The position numbers and the translations under genes are program-made. 64,000 nt of DNA, taken from assembly GCA_963526495.1 (NCBI GenBank), contig CAURNT010000003.1:1-64000 (forward strand). The letters run 5' to 3'. Positions within the stretch are counted from its first letter, which is position 1, and each line of letters opens with the position of its first letter. This DNA comes from CAURNT01 sp963526495 (GTDB taxonomy: Bacteria > Fusobacteriota > Fusobacteriia > Fusobacteriales > Leptotrichiaceae). Under the pieces are notes generated by a model, which saw only the letters and a list, made by a program, of their open reading frames with translations, did not search any database and was not told where the DNA came from. Of this stretch, positions 8,982-18,202 are shown one piece after another.

Positions 8982-9833
8982 ATGAAAAAAATATTTACAT
9001 TCCTTATAATTTCTAGCTTTATTTTTGGATATTCTGATAAATTTAAGGAAAATATTACATATAATATGGCAAATATACATAAAAGTAATTTTAAAATTTA
9101 TAAAACTTTGTATATAGGTGATTCAAAAGGTAATAAATATTATTCATATCAAGAAAATAAGTTAAATCCATTAGCTTCGTTAACTAAACTAATGACAGCT
9201 CAAATAATATTTGATGATATAAATAGTGGTAAGTATTCTTTAAATACTAATGTTAATGTTGTTGAAGATGCGATTCAAATTCCTTATGGTTATAGGATAA
9301 AAAAAGAAGATGTATACACAGTTGAAGATTTATTGAAATTACTTTTAATAAATTCTTCAAATTCAGCAGCATATCAATTAGCGTATTTATCTGGTGATGG
9401 AGATATAAATAATTTTGTTATAAAAATGAATAATAAAGCAAGAAAATTGAAATTAAATTCATTAAGGTTTTATACTCCACATGGTCTTCCACCAACTGAT
9501 AGTAAAAGAAAAATGGATATAGGAAATTCACGTGATATTTATAAATTAGCAATTAATTCATTGAAATATAAAGGAATATTAGAAATAACTTCAAATAGTA
9601 TTGTGGTGTTAAGTAATGGAACTAAAATAAAATCAACTAATCCTTTAATTGAAAAATATTCTGAAGTTAAAGGACTTAAAACAGGATATCACAGTAAAGC
9701 AAGATATAATATAGTGTATTATATGGATTTTGGAAAAGAAAAAATAGTTTCAGTTATTCTTGGTTCAAATACATCTGAATTACGTTCAAATGCAGGAATT
9801 AAAATAATTGAAACAATGAAAGGATTAAAATGA
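8982..9833 (+). CDS. dacA: D-alanyl-D-alanine carboxypeptidase (peptidase S11, PBP5-like)
   Basis: A 283-residue periplasmic serine peptidase that trims the terminal D-Ala from peptidoglycan stem peptides. All three penicillin-binding motifs are present: SLTK (SxxK with the active Ser), SSN (SxN) and KTG. A signal peptide (MKKIFTFLIISSFIFGYS) precedes them. ATG 8982 follows AGGAGA at 8973-8978 and is chosen over upstream in-frame ATGs that lie inside the previous gene. The protein is shorter than E. coli PBP5 and seems to lack its C-terminal beta-rich domain and amphipathic anchor. The stop overlaps lgt by four bases (ATGA). Confidence 0.87.
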   Translation: MKKIFTFLIISSFIFGYSDKFKENITYNMANIHKSNFKIYKTLYIGDSKGNKYYSYQENKLNPLASLTKLMTAQIIFDDINSGKYSLNTNVNVVEDAIQIPYGYRIKKEDVYTVEDLLKLLLINSSNSAAYQLAYLSGDGDINNFVIKMNNKARKLKLNSLRFYTPHGLPPTDSKRKMDIGNSRDIYKLAINSLKYKGILEITSNSIVVLSNGTKIKSTNPLIEKYSEVKGLKTGYHSKARYNIVYYMDFGKEKIVSVILGSNTSELRSNAGIKIIETMKGLK

Positions 9834-10702
9834 AAACATATTTATTTAAAATAGGTAATTTTGAATTAAGAATATATTCATTAATGTATATAATATCATT
9901 ATTTTTAGCTATATTTATAGCTAAAAGAGATAAAATTGCCCAAAAAAGAGGAGTAGATTCTAATAAAATAGAAGATTTTGCATACAATGAAATAGTTTTT
10001 GGTTTAATAGGAGCTAGATTGTACTATGTATTATTAAGATGGGATATATATAGTCAAAATATGAGTGAAATTATCAAGGTTTGGCATGGAGGACTTGCAA
10101 TACATGGTGGTATAATTGGAGGATTAGTTGGTGCGTTTATATTTGCAAGAAGAAATAAATTAAATGTTTGGGTTTTAACTGATATGGCAGTTGGACCTTT
10201 AATATTAGGACAAGCTTTAGGTAGAATAGGAAATTTTGCAAATGGAGAAATACACGGATTTCCAGTAATAACTCCTCTAAGTGTAATTTTAAAAGGTAAT
10301 TTTAATACTTGGTGGTCAGAATTTCAAAAAATGACTTTAATAGAACAGTTAAAGTTTAAAGAACTTGTACCTTGGGGTATAGTTTTTCCAGAAAATACAC
10401 CAGCTGGTAGTGAATTTCCCAATATGAAATTACATCCAGCTATGTTCTACGAAATGATACTTAATTTTATAACTTTTATTTTAATATGGTTTGTATTTAG
10501 AAAAAAAGAGTATAATAGAGGTGTACTTTCTATGATATATATTATATCTTATGGAATTATTAGAATAATAGTTAGTACATTTAGAACAGAAGATTTGTTA
10601 CTTTATGGTATAAGAGCTCCTTATATAATAAGCACAATAATGATTTTAGCTGGAATTGTAGGTATATTTATATTTAATAAAACAAATGAAAAAACTAAAT
10701 AA
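9830..10702 (+). CDS. lgt: Prolipoprotein diacylglyceryl transferase
   Basis: A 290-residue inner-membrane enzyme that transfers diacylglycerol from phosphatidylglycerol to the lipobox Cys of prolipoproteins. The Lgt signatures are visible: HGGLAIHGGIIGG (catalytic His region) and GRIGNFANGEIHG (substrate-binding Arg and Asn). Multiple membrane helices are evident. It shares ATGA with dacA and closes the pnp operon. The operon also makes the phosphatidylglycerol donor (pgsA) and a lipoprotein substrate, which fits functionally. Confidence 0.95.
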   Translation: MKTYLFKIGNFELRIYSLMYIISLFLAIFIAKRDKIAQKRGVDSNKIEDFAYNEIVFGLIGARLYYVLLRWDIYSQNMSEIIKVWHGGLAIHGGIIGGLVGAFIFARRNKLNVWVLTDMAVGPLILGQALGRIGNFANGEIHGFPVITPLSVILKGNFNTWWSEFQKMTLIEQLKFKELVPWGIVFPENTPAGSEFPNMKLHPAMFYEMILNFITFILIWFVFRKKEYNRGVLSMIYIISYGIIRIIVSTFRTEDLLLYGIRAPYIISTIMILAGIVGIFIFNKTNEKTK

Positions 10703-10712
10703 TAAATATTTA

Positions 10713-10770
10713 AAAAGGAATTACATAGAAAGAATATATTGTAATATTATTTCAAATTGTAATTCCTTTT
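10713..10770. terminator. Bidirectional terminator between lgt and ruvX
   Basis: Arms AAAAGGAATTACA (10713-10725) and its complement at 10758-10770. The A-run on the left and T-run on the right let it serve both converging genes. Confidence 0.8.
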
Positions 10771-10773
10771 ATA

Positions 10774-11205
10774 TTATTTCTTAAATTTATTATTTGAATC
10801 TAGAAAATTTTGTAAAATTATAGTTGCTGCAACCATATCCACAACTTTTCTTCTTTCTTTACCATTTTTTTTAGAGAAATTTTTAAGATAATATTCAGCT
10901 TCTTTAGTTGTATATCTCTCATCAACGTAGTAAACTTTAAATTCTTTTCCAATTAACTCTTTTAATTCGGTTATAAATTTTTCTACTTTTTCAACTTGAA
11001 TAGCATTTTGTCCATCTTTAGTCTTAGGTTGACCTACAACAAGAGCACAAACTTTTTCTTCTTTAATAATTTCATAAATTCTTTGAAATGGATTTATTTT
11101 ATTTCTATCTATAACTTCATAACTTGATGCAAACATACCAAGAGCATCAGTTTTTGCAACACCTATTCTTACATCTCCAATATCAAGACCTAAATAAGTA
11201 TTCAT
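10774..11205 (-). CDS. ruvX: YqgF/RuvX-type RNase H-fold nuclease
   Basis: A 143-residue protein with the RNase H-like fold of the YqgF family, involved in maturation of the 16S rRNA 3' end and formerly called a putative Holliday junction resolvase. Diagnostic pieces are LGLDIGDVRIGVAKTD at the start (first catalytic Asp), VVGQPKTKDGQ, VYYVDERYTTKEAE (Asp-Glu) and the final RRKVVDMVAATIILQNFL (Asp). It sits three bases after alaS, the same pairing as in many Firmicutes, and is presumably co-transcribed with it. Confidence 0.9.
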   Translation of the reverse strand: MNTYLGLDIGDVRIGVAKTDALGMFASSYEVIDRNKINPFQRIYEIIKEEKVCALVVGQPKTKDGQNAIQVEKVEKFITELKELIGKEFKVYYVDERYTTKEAEYYLKNFSKKNGKERRKVVDMVAATIILQNFLDSNNKFKK

Positions 11206-11208
11206 TTA

Positions 11209-13806
11209 TTATTGCTCCTCAATATATTTTTTAACTTCAGCTATTGCTTCATCTATTTTAGAAATATCTTTACCTCCGGCTTGTGCAAAGTCAGCTCTAC
11301 CTCCACCTTTACCGTTAGTTATACTAGAAGCTAATTTTACTATATTTCCAGCATTAAATTTATCAGTTAAATTTTTTGTTACTCCTGATACAAATATAGC
11401 ATTATCATTACTAGATGCAAACAATATTACAGCAGATTTTAAGTTAACTTTTGCAATATCAATTAATTCTTTAAGTTCATTTATTGATTTATTATTAAAT
11501 TTCTTTATTAATACTTTTACATCATTAATAGTATAGGCTTCATTAACTAATTCTGATACTTCAAGTTCAGCTATTTTTGATTGTAGTTCTTTTATTAAAG
11601 AGTCTTTTTCTTTAATTTCTTCACGTGCTTTAGAAACGGCTATTTCAACATTAGCTGGACTAGTTTTAAAACTAGAAGATATATTATTTATTAAATTTTC
11701 TAAATTATTTACATATTCTAAACTTTTATGTCCAGTAATAGCTTCTATTCTTCTTACACCACTTGCTTTTCCTTGTTCAGATAAAATTTTAAATAATCCA
11801 ATTTCACCAGTTGATCTAACATGTGTACCACCACATAATTCTATTGAATAATCAGAAATATCAACAACTCTTACAATATCACCATATTTATCACTAAATA
11901 GTGCCATTGCACCACGTTCTTTAGCTTCATTTATATTTTCATAATTTATGAATACAGGTAGATTTTTAAGTATTGCATCATTAACTATAGTTTCTATTCT
12001 CTTTAATTCATCAGTTGTTATTTGGTTATAGTATGAAAAATCAAAACGAAGACCTTCTGAGTTTACTAGAGAACCAGCTTGCTCTACTGTTGTTCCTAAA
12101 ACTTCTCTTAAAGCTTTATGAAGTAGATGAGTAGCTGTATGATTTTTCATAACTTCTAGTCTATGTTGTTCATCAACTATTAATTTTACTTCACTGTTAA
12201 CTTTAGGGATCTCACCTTCAATTAATTTAAAGTAATGTATGAATATATCAGACTTTTTAACTATATTAACTATCTCACCAACAAATCCATTTTTATCTTT
12301 TATTATTCCTTTATCTGAAACTTGTCCACCACTTTCAGCATAAAAAGGAGTTTCTTCAAATATAGCTTCAAATAAATTATCTTCATTTTCCTTTATATGT
12401 AATAATTTAGAATAAGATTTTAATGTATCGTAACCAACAAAATGAGTTTTTCCATGTTCTTCATAGAATTTTCCTATAAATTCATCTTTTATCATATCAG
12501 AAACAGAGTTTCTTGAGTTTTGTGATCTTTTAACTTGTTCTTCTAATTTTTCATTAAATTCATCTTCATCAACAGTAAATCCTTTACTTTCAGCTATAAG
12601 TTTTGTGAATTCAAAAGGGAATCCGTAAGTATCATAAAGTTTGAAAGAAAGTTCTGAAGAAATTTTATTATTCTTACTATTTTCAATTTCATCAAATAAT
12701 ATGTTAGTTCCAATTTTTAAAGTTTTAGAGAACTTATCTTCTTCATTTTTAACTATATTTTTTATATATTCTCTTTTTTCTTCAAGTTCAGGATAAGCCT
12801 CTTTCATATTATCTATTATTGTATCAACTATTTTGTATAAATAAGTTTCAGAATTATTAAATATTTTTTGATTTTCTAAAGCACCTGCACCGTATGCACG
12901 TCTTATTAATTTTTTAAGTATGTATCCACGTCCTTCATTAGATGGAAGAACTCCGTCACAAATTAAAAAAGTAGAAGCACGAAGATGATCTGCTATTATT
13001 TTAACAGAAGTTTTAGTAGTATCAGATTTAATATCTAATATCTTATTAATTACTTTAGTAATTGGAGTAAATAGGTCTGTTTCAAAATTATTTTCTTTAT
13101 TTTGTACAACAGAGGCTATTCTTTCAAGACCTGCTCCTGTATCGATATTTTTTTCAGGTAAAGGGATAAGTGTTCCATCTTCTAATCTATTCCATTCAGT
13201 AAATACTAAATTCCATATTTCTAAAAATCTATTACCTTCATCTCCTGGTTTTGAATTAATTTCTTCGTTATTAGGACCCATATTTAATGTATCATAATAT
13301 ATTTCGCTACAAGGACCACAAGAACCAATTGGACCAGCAGCCCACCAGTTATCATCATCACCTAATCTAACCATATGATCTTCAGGTATTCCTATTTCAT
13401 TAACCCATATATTGTATGCTTCATCATCTGTTAAATAAACAGAAACATAAAGTCTTTTAGGGTCTAATTTTAATATTGTAGTAATGTATTCCCAAGACCA
13501 AGCTATTGCTTCCTTTTTGAAATAGTCACCAAAAGAGAAGTTTCCTAACATTTCAAAGAAAGTATGGTGACGTGGAGTTACTCCAACATTTTCTAAGTCA
13601 TTAGTTCTTATACATTTTTGATATGTAGTTATTCTGTTATATGGTGCTTTTTTTTCTCCTAAGAAAAAAGGTTTAAATGGTACCATACCAGCTACTGTTA
13701 ATAAAAGTGTTTTATCATCAGGTATTAATGATGCACTTTCAAAATGTTTATGCTCTTTAGTTTTAAAAAAATCAACGAAACTTTTTCTAAGTTCATTTCC
13801 AGTCAT
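11209..13806 (-). CDS. alaS: Alanyl-tRNA synthetase
   Basis: A complete 865-residue class II synthetase charging tRNA-Ala. In order: aminoacylation domain with HHTFFEMLGNFSFGDYFKKEA and GLERIASVVQ; editing domain with HTATHLLHKAL (HxxxH) and CGGTHVRSTGEIG (Cys and His of the zinc/editing site); and a C-terminal C-Ala domain with GGRADFAQAGG. The start at 13806 (ATG) follows AAGGTGG at 13812-13818; an in-frame GTG nine bases earlier would overlap that site, so the ATG is preferred. No T-box fits in the short leader. Confidence 0.96.
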   Translation of the reverse strand: MTGNELRKSFVDFFKTKEHKHFESASLIPDDKTLLLTVAGMVPFKPFFLGEKKAPYNRITTYQKCIRTNDLENVGVTPRHHTFFEMLGNFSFGDYFKKEAIAWSWEYITTILKLDPKRLYVSVYLTDDEAYNIWVNEIGIPEDHMVRLGDDDNWWAAGPIGSCGPCSEIYYDTLNMGPNNEEINSKPGDEGNRFLEIWNLVFTEWNRLEDGTLIPLPEKNIDTGAGLERIASVVQNKENNFETDLFTPITKVINKILDIKSDTTKTSVKIIADHLRASTFLICDGVLPSNEGRGYILKKLIRRAYGAGALENQKIFNNSETYLYKIVDTIIDNMKEAYPELEEKREYIKNIVKNEEDKFSKTLKIGTNILFDEIENSKNNKISSELSFKLYDTYGFPFEFTKLIAESKGFTVDEDEFNEKLEEQVKRSQNSRNSVSDMIKDEFIGKFYEEHGKTHFVGYDTLKSYSKLLHIKENEDNLFEAIFEETPFYAESGGQVSDKGIIKDKNGFVGEIVNIVKKSDIFIHYFKLIEGEIPKVNSEVKLIVDEQHRLEVMKNHTATHLLHKALREVLGTTVEQAGSLVNSEGLRFDFSYYNQITTDELKRIETIVNDAILKNLPVFINYENINEAKERGAMALFSDKYGDIVRVVDISDYSIELCGGTHVRSTGEIGLFKILSEQGKASGVRRIEAITGHKSLEYVNNLENLINNISSSFKTSPANVEIAVSKAREEIKEKDSLIKELQSKIAELEVSELVNEAYTINDVKVLIKKFNNKSINELKELIDIAKVNLKSAVILFASSNDNAIFVSGVTKNLTDKFNAGNIVKLASSITNGKGGGRADFAQAGGKDISKIDEAIAEVKKYIEEQ

Positions 13807-13849
13807 TTTTACCACCTTATATATATTTTTTTGTTTTTTAATATGTATG

Positions 13850-13879
13850 ATTATACCATAAATTGACTTATAATATCAA
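13850..13879 (-). promoter_or_regulatory. Promoter of alaS-ruvX
   Basis: On the minus strand TTGATA (13874-13879), an 18-base spacer and TATAAT (13850-13855). The leader to the alaS start is only about 40 bases. Confidence 0.8.
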
Positions 13880-14072
13880 ATAATATAGCCTGATGTTTGT
13901 AAAAAATTTCTAATTTTATATATGGTGGGGTATACTGTATTGAAAGGACTGAAAAAAATTTTAAAATTTAAAATAACAGGGAACTACAAAATTTAACTAA
14001 ATTATAGAGAAATGATTTTTTAATAAGGTTTTAAAAATTTGAAAGGGAATTTTACTTTTAATAAATCGTTCC
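13880..14072. other. Intergenic stretch with no recognisable gene
   Basis: AT-rich sequence between the divergent alaS and WYL-regulator promoters. I see no convincing ORF or hairpin. Confidence 0.4.
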
Positions 14073-14101
14073 TTGTTTATAGAAGTGTAAAATAGTAAAA
14101 T
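14073..14101 (+). promoter_or_regulatory. Candidate promoter of the WYL-domain gene
   Basis: TTGTTT (14073-14078), 17-base spacer, TAAAAT (14096-14101), 34 bases before the ATG. Confidence 0.5.
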
Positions 14102-14135
14102 TTATATAATAATTAAAGTATTGAGAGGTATTGTT

Positions 14136-14963
14136 ATGATTAAAGTAAGATCAACTTTGCCAGAATTTGTTCATAATATTATTATTTCAGATTCTGATTA
14201 TTTTGATATAGAACCTGGAGGTATAGGGAATAGAATTTTCAAATATTATTTAGATAAAAAAATAATTTCTATTAATTTTGAAAGAGAAACGACTAAAATA
14301 TTACAGTTTAATTTAGATAAATATAATGATGATATATTTATGGATGAATTAAAAAGAAGAGAATTTCAAACAATCTCTGATTTTATCAGAAGTTTATTTA
14401 TTAATTATGTAAATAATTTGAGGACTACAAGAGAGAAAATAATTTTTCAAGATATATTTTCTCCAATAGAAAATGCAATCAATTTTGGAAAACAAATAAG
14501 TATAAAATATCATGGTAAAGTAAGAAGAGTTGATCCTTATTTTATAAAAGCATATGAGCAAGAAGGTAGATCTTATTTATTCTGTTATTGTTATAAATGT
14601 CAGGATTATAGAAATTATAAGATATCAGATATAAAAATAGTTTATCAACACGTTCAAAATAGGATAGAAAGAGATTCAGAATATATAGAAAATGTATTAA
14701 ATAATTTTGATCCATTTTTGTCATATAGTAACAAGGTTAAAGTTTCTTTTACTGAAGAAGGATTGAGACTATATAAGAGAACACCTATGAATAGACCAAA
14801 ACTTCTTGAAAAAAAAGATGATCAATATTTATTTGAATGTGATAATAAGTTAGCATTAGTATATTTTCCACAGTTCTATTCAAATGTGGAAATATTAGAA
14901 CCTAAGGAATTACGTGAAGTATTTAAAAACAAACTGTTAGAAAATTTAAAATTATATAATTGA
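14136..14963 (+). CDS. WYL-domain protein with a possible ribbon-helix-helix N-terminus
   Basis: A 275-residue putative transcription regulator. The middle (about residues 125-190) fits a WYL ligand-sensing domain: an ISIKYHGKVRRVDPYFIKAYEQEGRSYLFCYCYK segment followed by the basic RNYKISDI strand. Before it, residues about 45-95 read like a ribbon-helix-helix unit (strand TTKILQFNLDK, helix DDIFMDELKRRE, helix TISDFIRSLFINYV) rather than the usual winged helix. Three Cys (CYCYKC) lie in the WYL core. ATG 14136 follows AGAGG at 14124-14128. It stands alone, next to decayed gene fragments. The target is unknown. Confidence 0.6.
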   Translation: MIKVRSTLPEFVHNIIISDSDYFDIEPGGIGNRIFKYYLDKKIISINFERETTKILQFNLDKYNDDIFMDELKRREFQTISDFIRSLFINYVNNLRTTREKIIFQDIFSPIENAINFGKQISIKYHGKVRRVDPYFIKAYEQEGRSYLFCYCYKCQDYRNYKISDIKIVYQHVQNRIERDSEYIENVLNNFDPFLSYSNKVKVSFTEEGLRLYKRTPMNRPKLLEKKDDQYLFECDNKLALVYFPQFYSNVEILEPKELREVFKNKLLENLKLYN

Positions 14964-15007
14964 TATATATTAAAATTTTAAAAATATAATATAGAATGAG
15001 GTGGGAA

Positions 15008-15130
15008 ATGTATTTTAGTGAAGAAGAAAAAGAAAAAGGTATAGGTATAGTAAAACGGTTTATAATAAGCTATGCAAAAAATTGTAATAGTGAAAAACGT
15101 GAAGCTTTATTGGAATGGTTAAAAAAATAA
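15008..15130 (+). CDS. Possible 40-residue small protein or head of a decayed gene
   Basis: ATG 15008 follows GAGGTGGG and opens a 40-residue frame (MYFSEEEKEKGIGIVKRF ... LLEWLKK) that ends in TAA at 15128. The same frame stays open after that stop all the way to 15610, so this may be the first part of a longer gene broken by one nonsense codon. The peptide is charged with no signal sequence. I do not recognise it. Confidence 0.35.
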   Translation: MYFSEEEKEKGIGIVKRFIISYAKNCNSEKREALLEWLKK

Positions 15131-15610
15131 TTTAGAAGCGTTTTTAAAGAAGAAGCTGATGAAGGAATAAAAATAAGGTCTGAAAATATTTTAAGAGGAG
15201 TAGAACATTACTATAAAGAAAAACAAAAAGTACTTGAAAAAAAGAGCAAGGGATTAAGTAGTGAAAAAATAATTATTGATGAAATTGTAGAAGTTATAGA
15301 AAATGATGATTCTACTGAAGAAGGAATCAACAGATTGATGAAAGATAACTTCAAAACTTCAGTAGAAAAATCAGTAGAGGATTATATCTACGCTAAACCA
15401 AAAGATATTCTTAAAGAATTAACAAGATTGGAAGATAGTAACTTACATATATTAGATGTAATACCTAAAGTAAATGCTGAATTAAAATATGGTAAAGTAA
15501 CAGTTAAACCTGAAGTTAGTGCTAAATTTGGATTTGGATTAAAATCTGATTTATTTAGATTAACTAATATTGAAGGTAAAGGTAAATTAAACGTAGAATA
15601 TATGTGGTAA
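15131..15610 (+). pseudogene. Fragment ending in a copy of the outer-membrane protein C-terminus
   Basis: Continuous frame without a good start. The first part (to about 15317) is charged sequence I do not recognise. From about 15318 the translation EEGINRLMKDNFKTS...KLNVEYMW matches the last 100 or so residues of the barrel protein at 15766-18024 (KEGMNRLVKDNFETS...KLNVEYVW), including a 27-base identical stretch coding for KPEVSAKFG. It is therefore a detached copy of the final barrel strands, left by duplication or recombination and followed by its own terminator. The internal ATG at 15338 is unlikely to express a useful protein. Confidence 0.7.
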
Positions 15611-15621
15611 TATATATGATT

Positions 15622-15646
15622 AGACCTCAGAAATGAGGTCTTTTTA
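15622..15646 (+). terminator. Terminator after the outer-membrane-protein fragment
   Basis: AGACCTCA (15622-15629) and TGAGGTCT (15634-15641) around a GAAA tetraloop, then a T-run. Confidence 0.88.
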
Positions 15647-15707
15647 TTTACGAAAATATATTTTTGTATATACAAAATAGTCGATTTGATTAAAATGAAT
15701 AAAAAAG

Positions 15708-15736
15708 TTGACAATAATAAAAAACGTTGATAAAAT
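15708..15736 (+). promoter_or_regulatory. Promoter of the outer-membrane barrel gene
   Basis: TTGACA (15708-15713), 17-base spacer, TAAAAT (15731-15736), 29 bases before the start codon. Confidence 0.85.
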
Positions 15737-15765
15737 ATACTTGAAAATAGTTAGGGAGGAAAAGT

Positions 15766-18024
15766 ATGAAAAAATATATTTTAGGATTATTGGCACTAAA
15801 TACTGTTGTTTCATTCTCAAATGTAACAGGGTATTTAAAATTTAATGGAGAAGTAAAAACTGAAAATGAAGTTACTAAAGATAGTACTGGAAATGTACAA
15901 TTAGGTAAAGCTAAAGTACCTTTAAAAGGACAATTAGATTTAGGATTCTATTTAGATGAAAATAAAGATGTAACTTTATTTACTGGATTAAAACATAAAG
16001 ATAAAAACCAAGCATATATAGGAGCTAGAGTAGACACTAAAATAGGAAATAACTCAAATTTAATTTTAAATACAATATATGCTGATCAAGATAAAGATTA
16101 TTTAGCAGTTGAAGAAGCATTTAAAAACAGCTTAAGTGCAAAAAATGTATGGAGCGATGCAAAAAGAAAAGAATTAGAACAAGATTATAAAGAGCAAGAT
16201 AAATTAGATTTTTATAAAGAAAATGGATATGTATTTGAAACTGAAAAAGAAGAAAATGTAGGAACTGATAAATATACAATAAATTCAAATGATAAATTAT
16301 TATTATCAGCTATAGTAAATGGAAAAGCAGATAACTTCAATTATTCATTAGGAAGTATATATAACTTAAAAAATAGAGAAACTTTAAAACAAGATGGAAC
16401 ACCTTTAACAAGTAGACCTGTTTTATACAACAGAGTTGAAAATTTTGTTAAAGTTGGAACACAATTAGGAATATTTAATGTATCAGGTGAATTAGATCAT
16501 ACAATAGGAGATGTTAAAGATTTAGTTAAAGTTACTGATGTTGAAACTAAATTATTTGATGATAGTAGTATAGAAAATAACTTCAAATATGGTGGAAGAT
16601 TAAAAGGGAATGTTAAATTAGGTATAGAAAGCAACGGATTTAGCGTATCTATTAAACCATTATTTGATCTATATACAGTACTTGAAAAAACACCTTCAAA
16701 TTCTAATGCTGTAAGTGAAAGAGCATACAAAGTAGGAGTGGAAAATGAATTTAAATATACTGGTGTTAAAGATCTTGAAGTAAAACTTGGATTAAATTAT
16801 AATGCGGAAGTAAGTAATATACCTATTAAAGAAGGTAAGAGTATTACTGATAGTAAATCAAAAATCATATATAAAGAAAATATAGGATTATTATTACATG
16901 CACCATCTGTAGTATTTGATGTTAAATATGAAAATTCTAACTGGACTGCATTTACTAAGAATAAAAATGCTACATACTTATTAAAAGCACAAGGTAAAAC
17001 AAGTAGAAAACCAAACTACTTTAAACCAGAAGAAGAAGTAGTAGTTAAAGACTTATACAATGAATTTGAAACAAAAAATAAATTAGAATATAGATTTAAT
17101 AATGGATTTAAAGTAAATGGAGTTTTAGATGACAAGTTTGCTATTAAATTTGGTGAAATTAAATCTAAAAATAATAAATACGGAATGTCTAAAGTTAAAA
17201 ATCAATTAGTTACAGGACTTGGAGTTAATTATGCTTCATCTAATTTAAATAATGCATTAGATGTACGTTATAGATTAGATGTAGATCCAGGAAATTCTTT
17301 ACTTCCTAAAGTTAACCAATTTGTTGATGTAGTATTTAATAATAGTTACCAACAAAAATTAGGAGAATTTAATTTAACTACTAGATTTGATAACTTTGGT
17401 GAATTTGGACTATATGATAAATTGGTATTACGTAAAGATGATAAATTTGCTTTTGAAAATAAGGCTAAACAAAATTCATATGTAGGTTCTGAACTTGCAT
17501 TTAAATTAGGATATACAAAAGAAGCATGGTCAACAAGTGCTGAATTATTAGGAAGATACTATGGAAGCTTTGTTAAACCATTTGAAGGAGATTTAACTAA
17601 AGAACATAAAGGTGAAGTTGAATTAAAAACTAATGTAGAATATGCTATAAATTCTAATTACTCTATAGGAGCAGGACTTGATACAGATTATCTATATAAC
17701 TTATCAAAAACTGAATTTGAAAGAAATAAAGAAGGAATGAATAGATTAGTTAAAGATAACTTTGAAACTTCAAAAGAAAAAACTGTAGTTGACTATATTG
17801 CTAAAAAACAAAGAGATATAGATAAAGAAAATGCAAGATTTACTACATATGGAACTAAACATATTTTAGATGTTACACCAAGTGTTAATGCTATAATTAA
17901 ATATGGTAAAGTAACATTCAAACCTGAAGTTAGTGCTAAATTTGGAATTGCATTAGAAGGAAGCAATAAAGGTTTAAGAAATGTTGAAGGAAAAGGTAAA
18001 TTAAACGTTGAATACGTTTGGTAA
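15766..18024 (+). CDS. Large outer-membrane beta-barrel protein (porin-like)
   Basis: A 752-residue exported protein with an N-terminal signal peptide (MKKYILGLLALNTVVSFS), then a long run of alternating polar/hydrophobic strands (for example YLKFNGEVKT, QLDLGFYLDENKDVTLFTGLKH) and a C-terminal strand ending KLNVEYVW, whose final aromatic residue is the usual BAM recognition signal. No known enzymatic motif is visible. A strong promoter and AGGGAGGA site suggest an abundant surface protein. A partial copy of its C-terminus lies just upstream (15318-15610). Porin or adhesin function is inferred from architecture only. Confidence 0.75.
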   Translation: MKKYILGLLALNTVVSFSNVTGYLKFNGEVKTENEVTKDSTGNVQLGKAKVPLKGQLDLGFYLDENKDVTLFTGLKHKDKNQAYIGARVDTKIGNNSNLILNTIYADQDKDYLAVEEAFKNSLSAKNVWSDAKRKELEQDYKEQDKLDFYKENGYVFETEKEENVGTDKYTINSNDKLLLSAIVNGKADNFNYSLGSIYNLKNRETLKQDGTPLTSRPVLYNRVENFVKVGTQLGIFNVSGELDHTIGDVKDLVKVTDVETKLFDDSSIENNFKYGGRLKGNVKLGIESNGFSVSIKPLFDLYTVLEKTPSNSNAVSERAYKVGVENEFKYTGVKDLEVKLGLNYNAEVSNIPIKEGKSITDSKSKIIYKENIGLLLHAPSVVFDVKYENSNWTAFTKNKNATYLLKAQGKTSRKPNYFKPEEEVVVKDLYNEFETKNKLEYRFNNGFKVNGVLDDKFAIKFGEIKSKNNKYGMSKVKNQLVTGLGVNYASSNLNNALDVRYRLDVDPGNSLLPKVNQFVDVVFNNSYQQKLGEFNLTTRFDNFGEFGLYDKLVLRKDDKFAFENKAKQNSYVGSELAFKLGYTKEAWSTSAELLGRYYGSFVKPFEGDLTKEHKGEVELKTNVEYAINSNYSIGAGLDTDYLYNLSKTEFERNKEGMNRLVKDNFETSKEKTVVDYIAKKQRDIDKENARFTTYGTKHILDVTPSVNAIIKYGKVTFKPEVSAKFGIALEGSNKGLRNVEGKGKLNVEYVW

Positions 18025-18202
18025 TAAATTCTAAAATTTAATTTGAAACATATACTGAAGAACTGATAATTATACTTAAAAGTTTGGAGGTATATGTTTT
18101 TATATACTCACAATTTACATTTAATTATATTTGTTGTCAAATTTAATCTAGTTTTATAATTTTTATTTAATAATAGTTAAAATTAAAGAAAATAATAATA
18201 AT
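18025..18202. other. Intergenic AT-rich stretch after the barrel gene
   Basis: No clear terminator is visible after 18024. A 21-codon frame at 18094-18159 has TTGGAGG in front of its ATG, but it encodes only hydrophobic low-complexity residues, so I do not call it a gene. Confidence 0.4.

Noticed and set aside
13807..13849. T-box riboswitch in front of alaS
   Set aside because: The leader from the promoter to the start codon is about 40 bases, too short for a T-box.
18094..18159. 21-codon ORF with a good ribosome binding site
   Set aside because: Too short and low in complexity to support, with no related sequence nearby.
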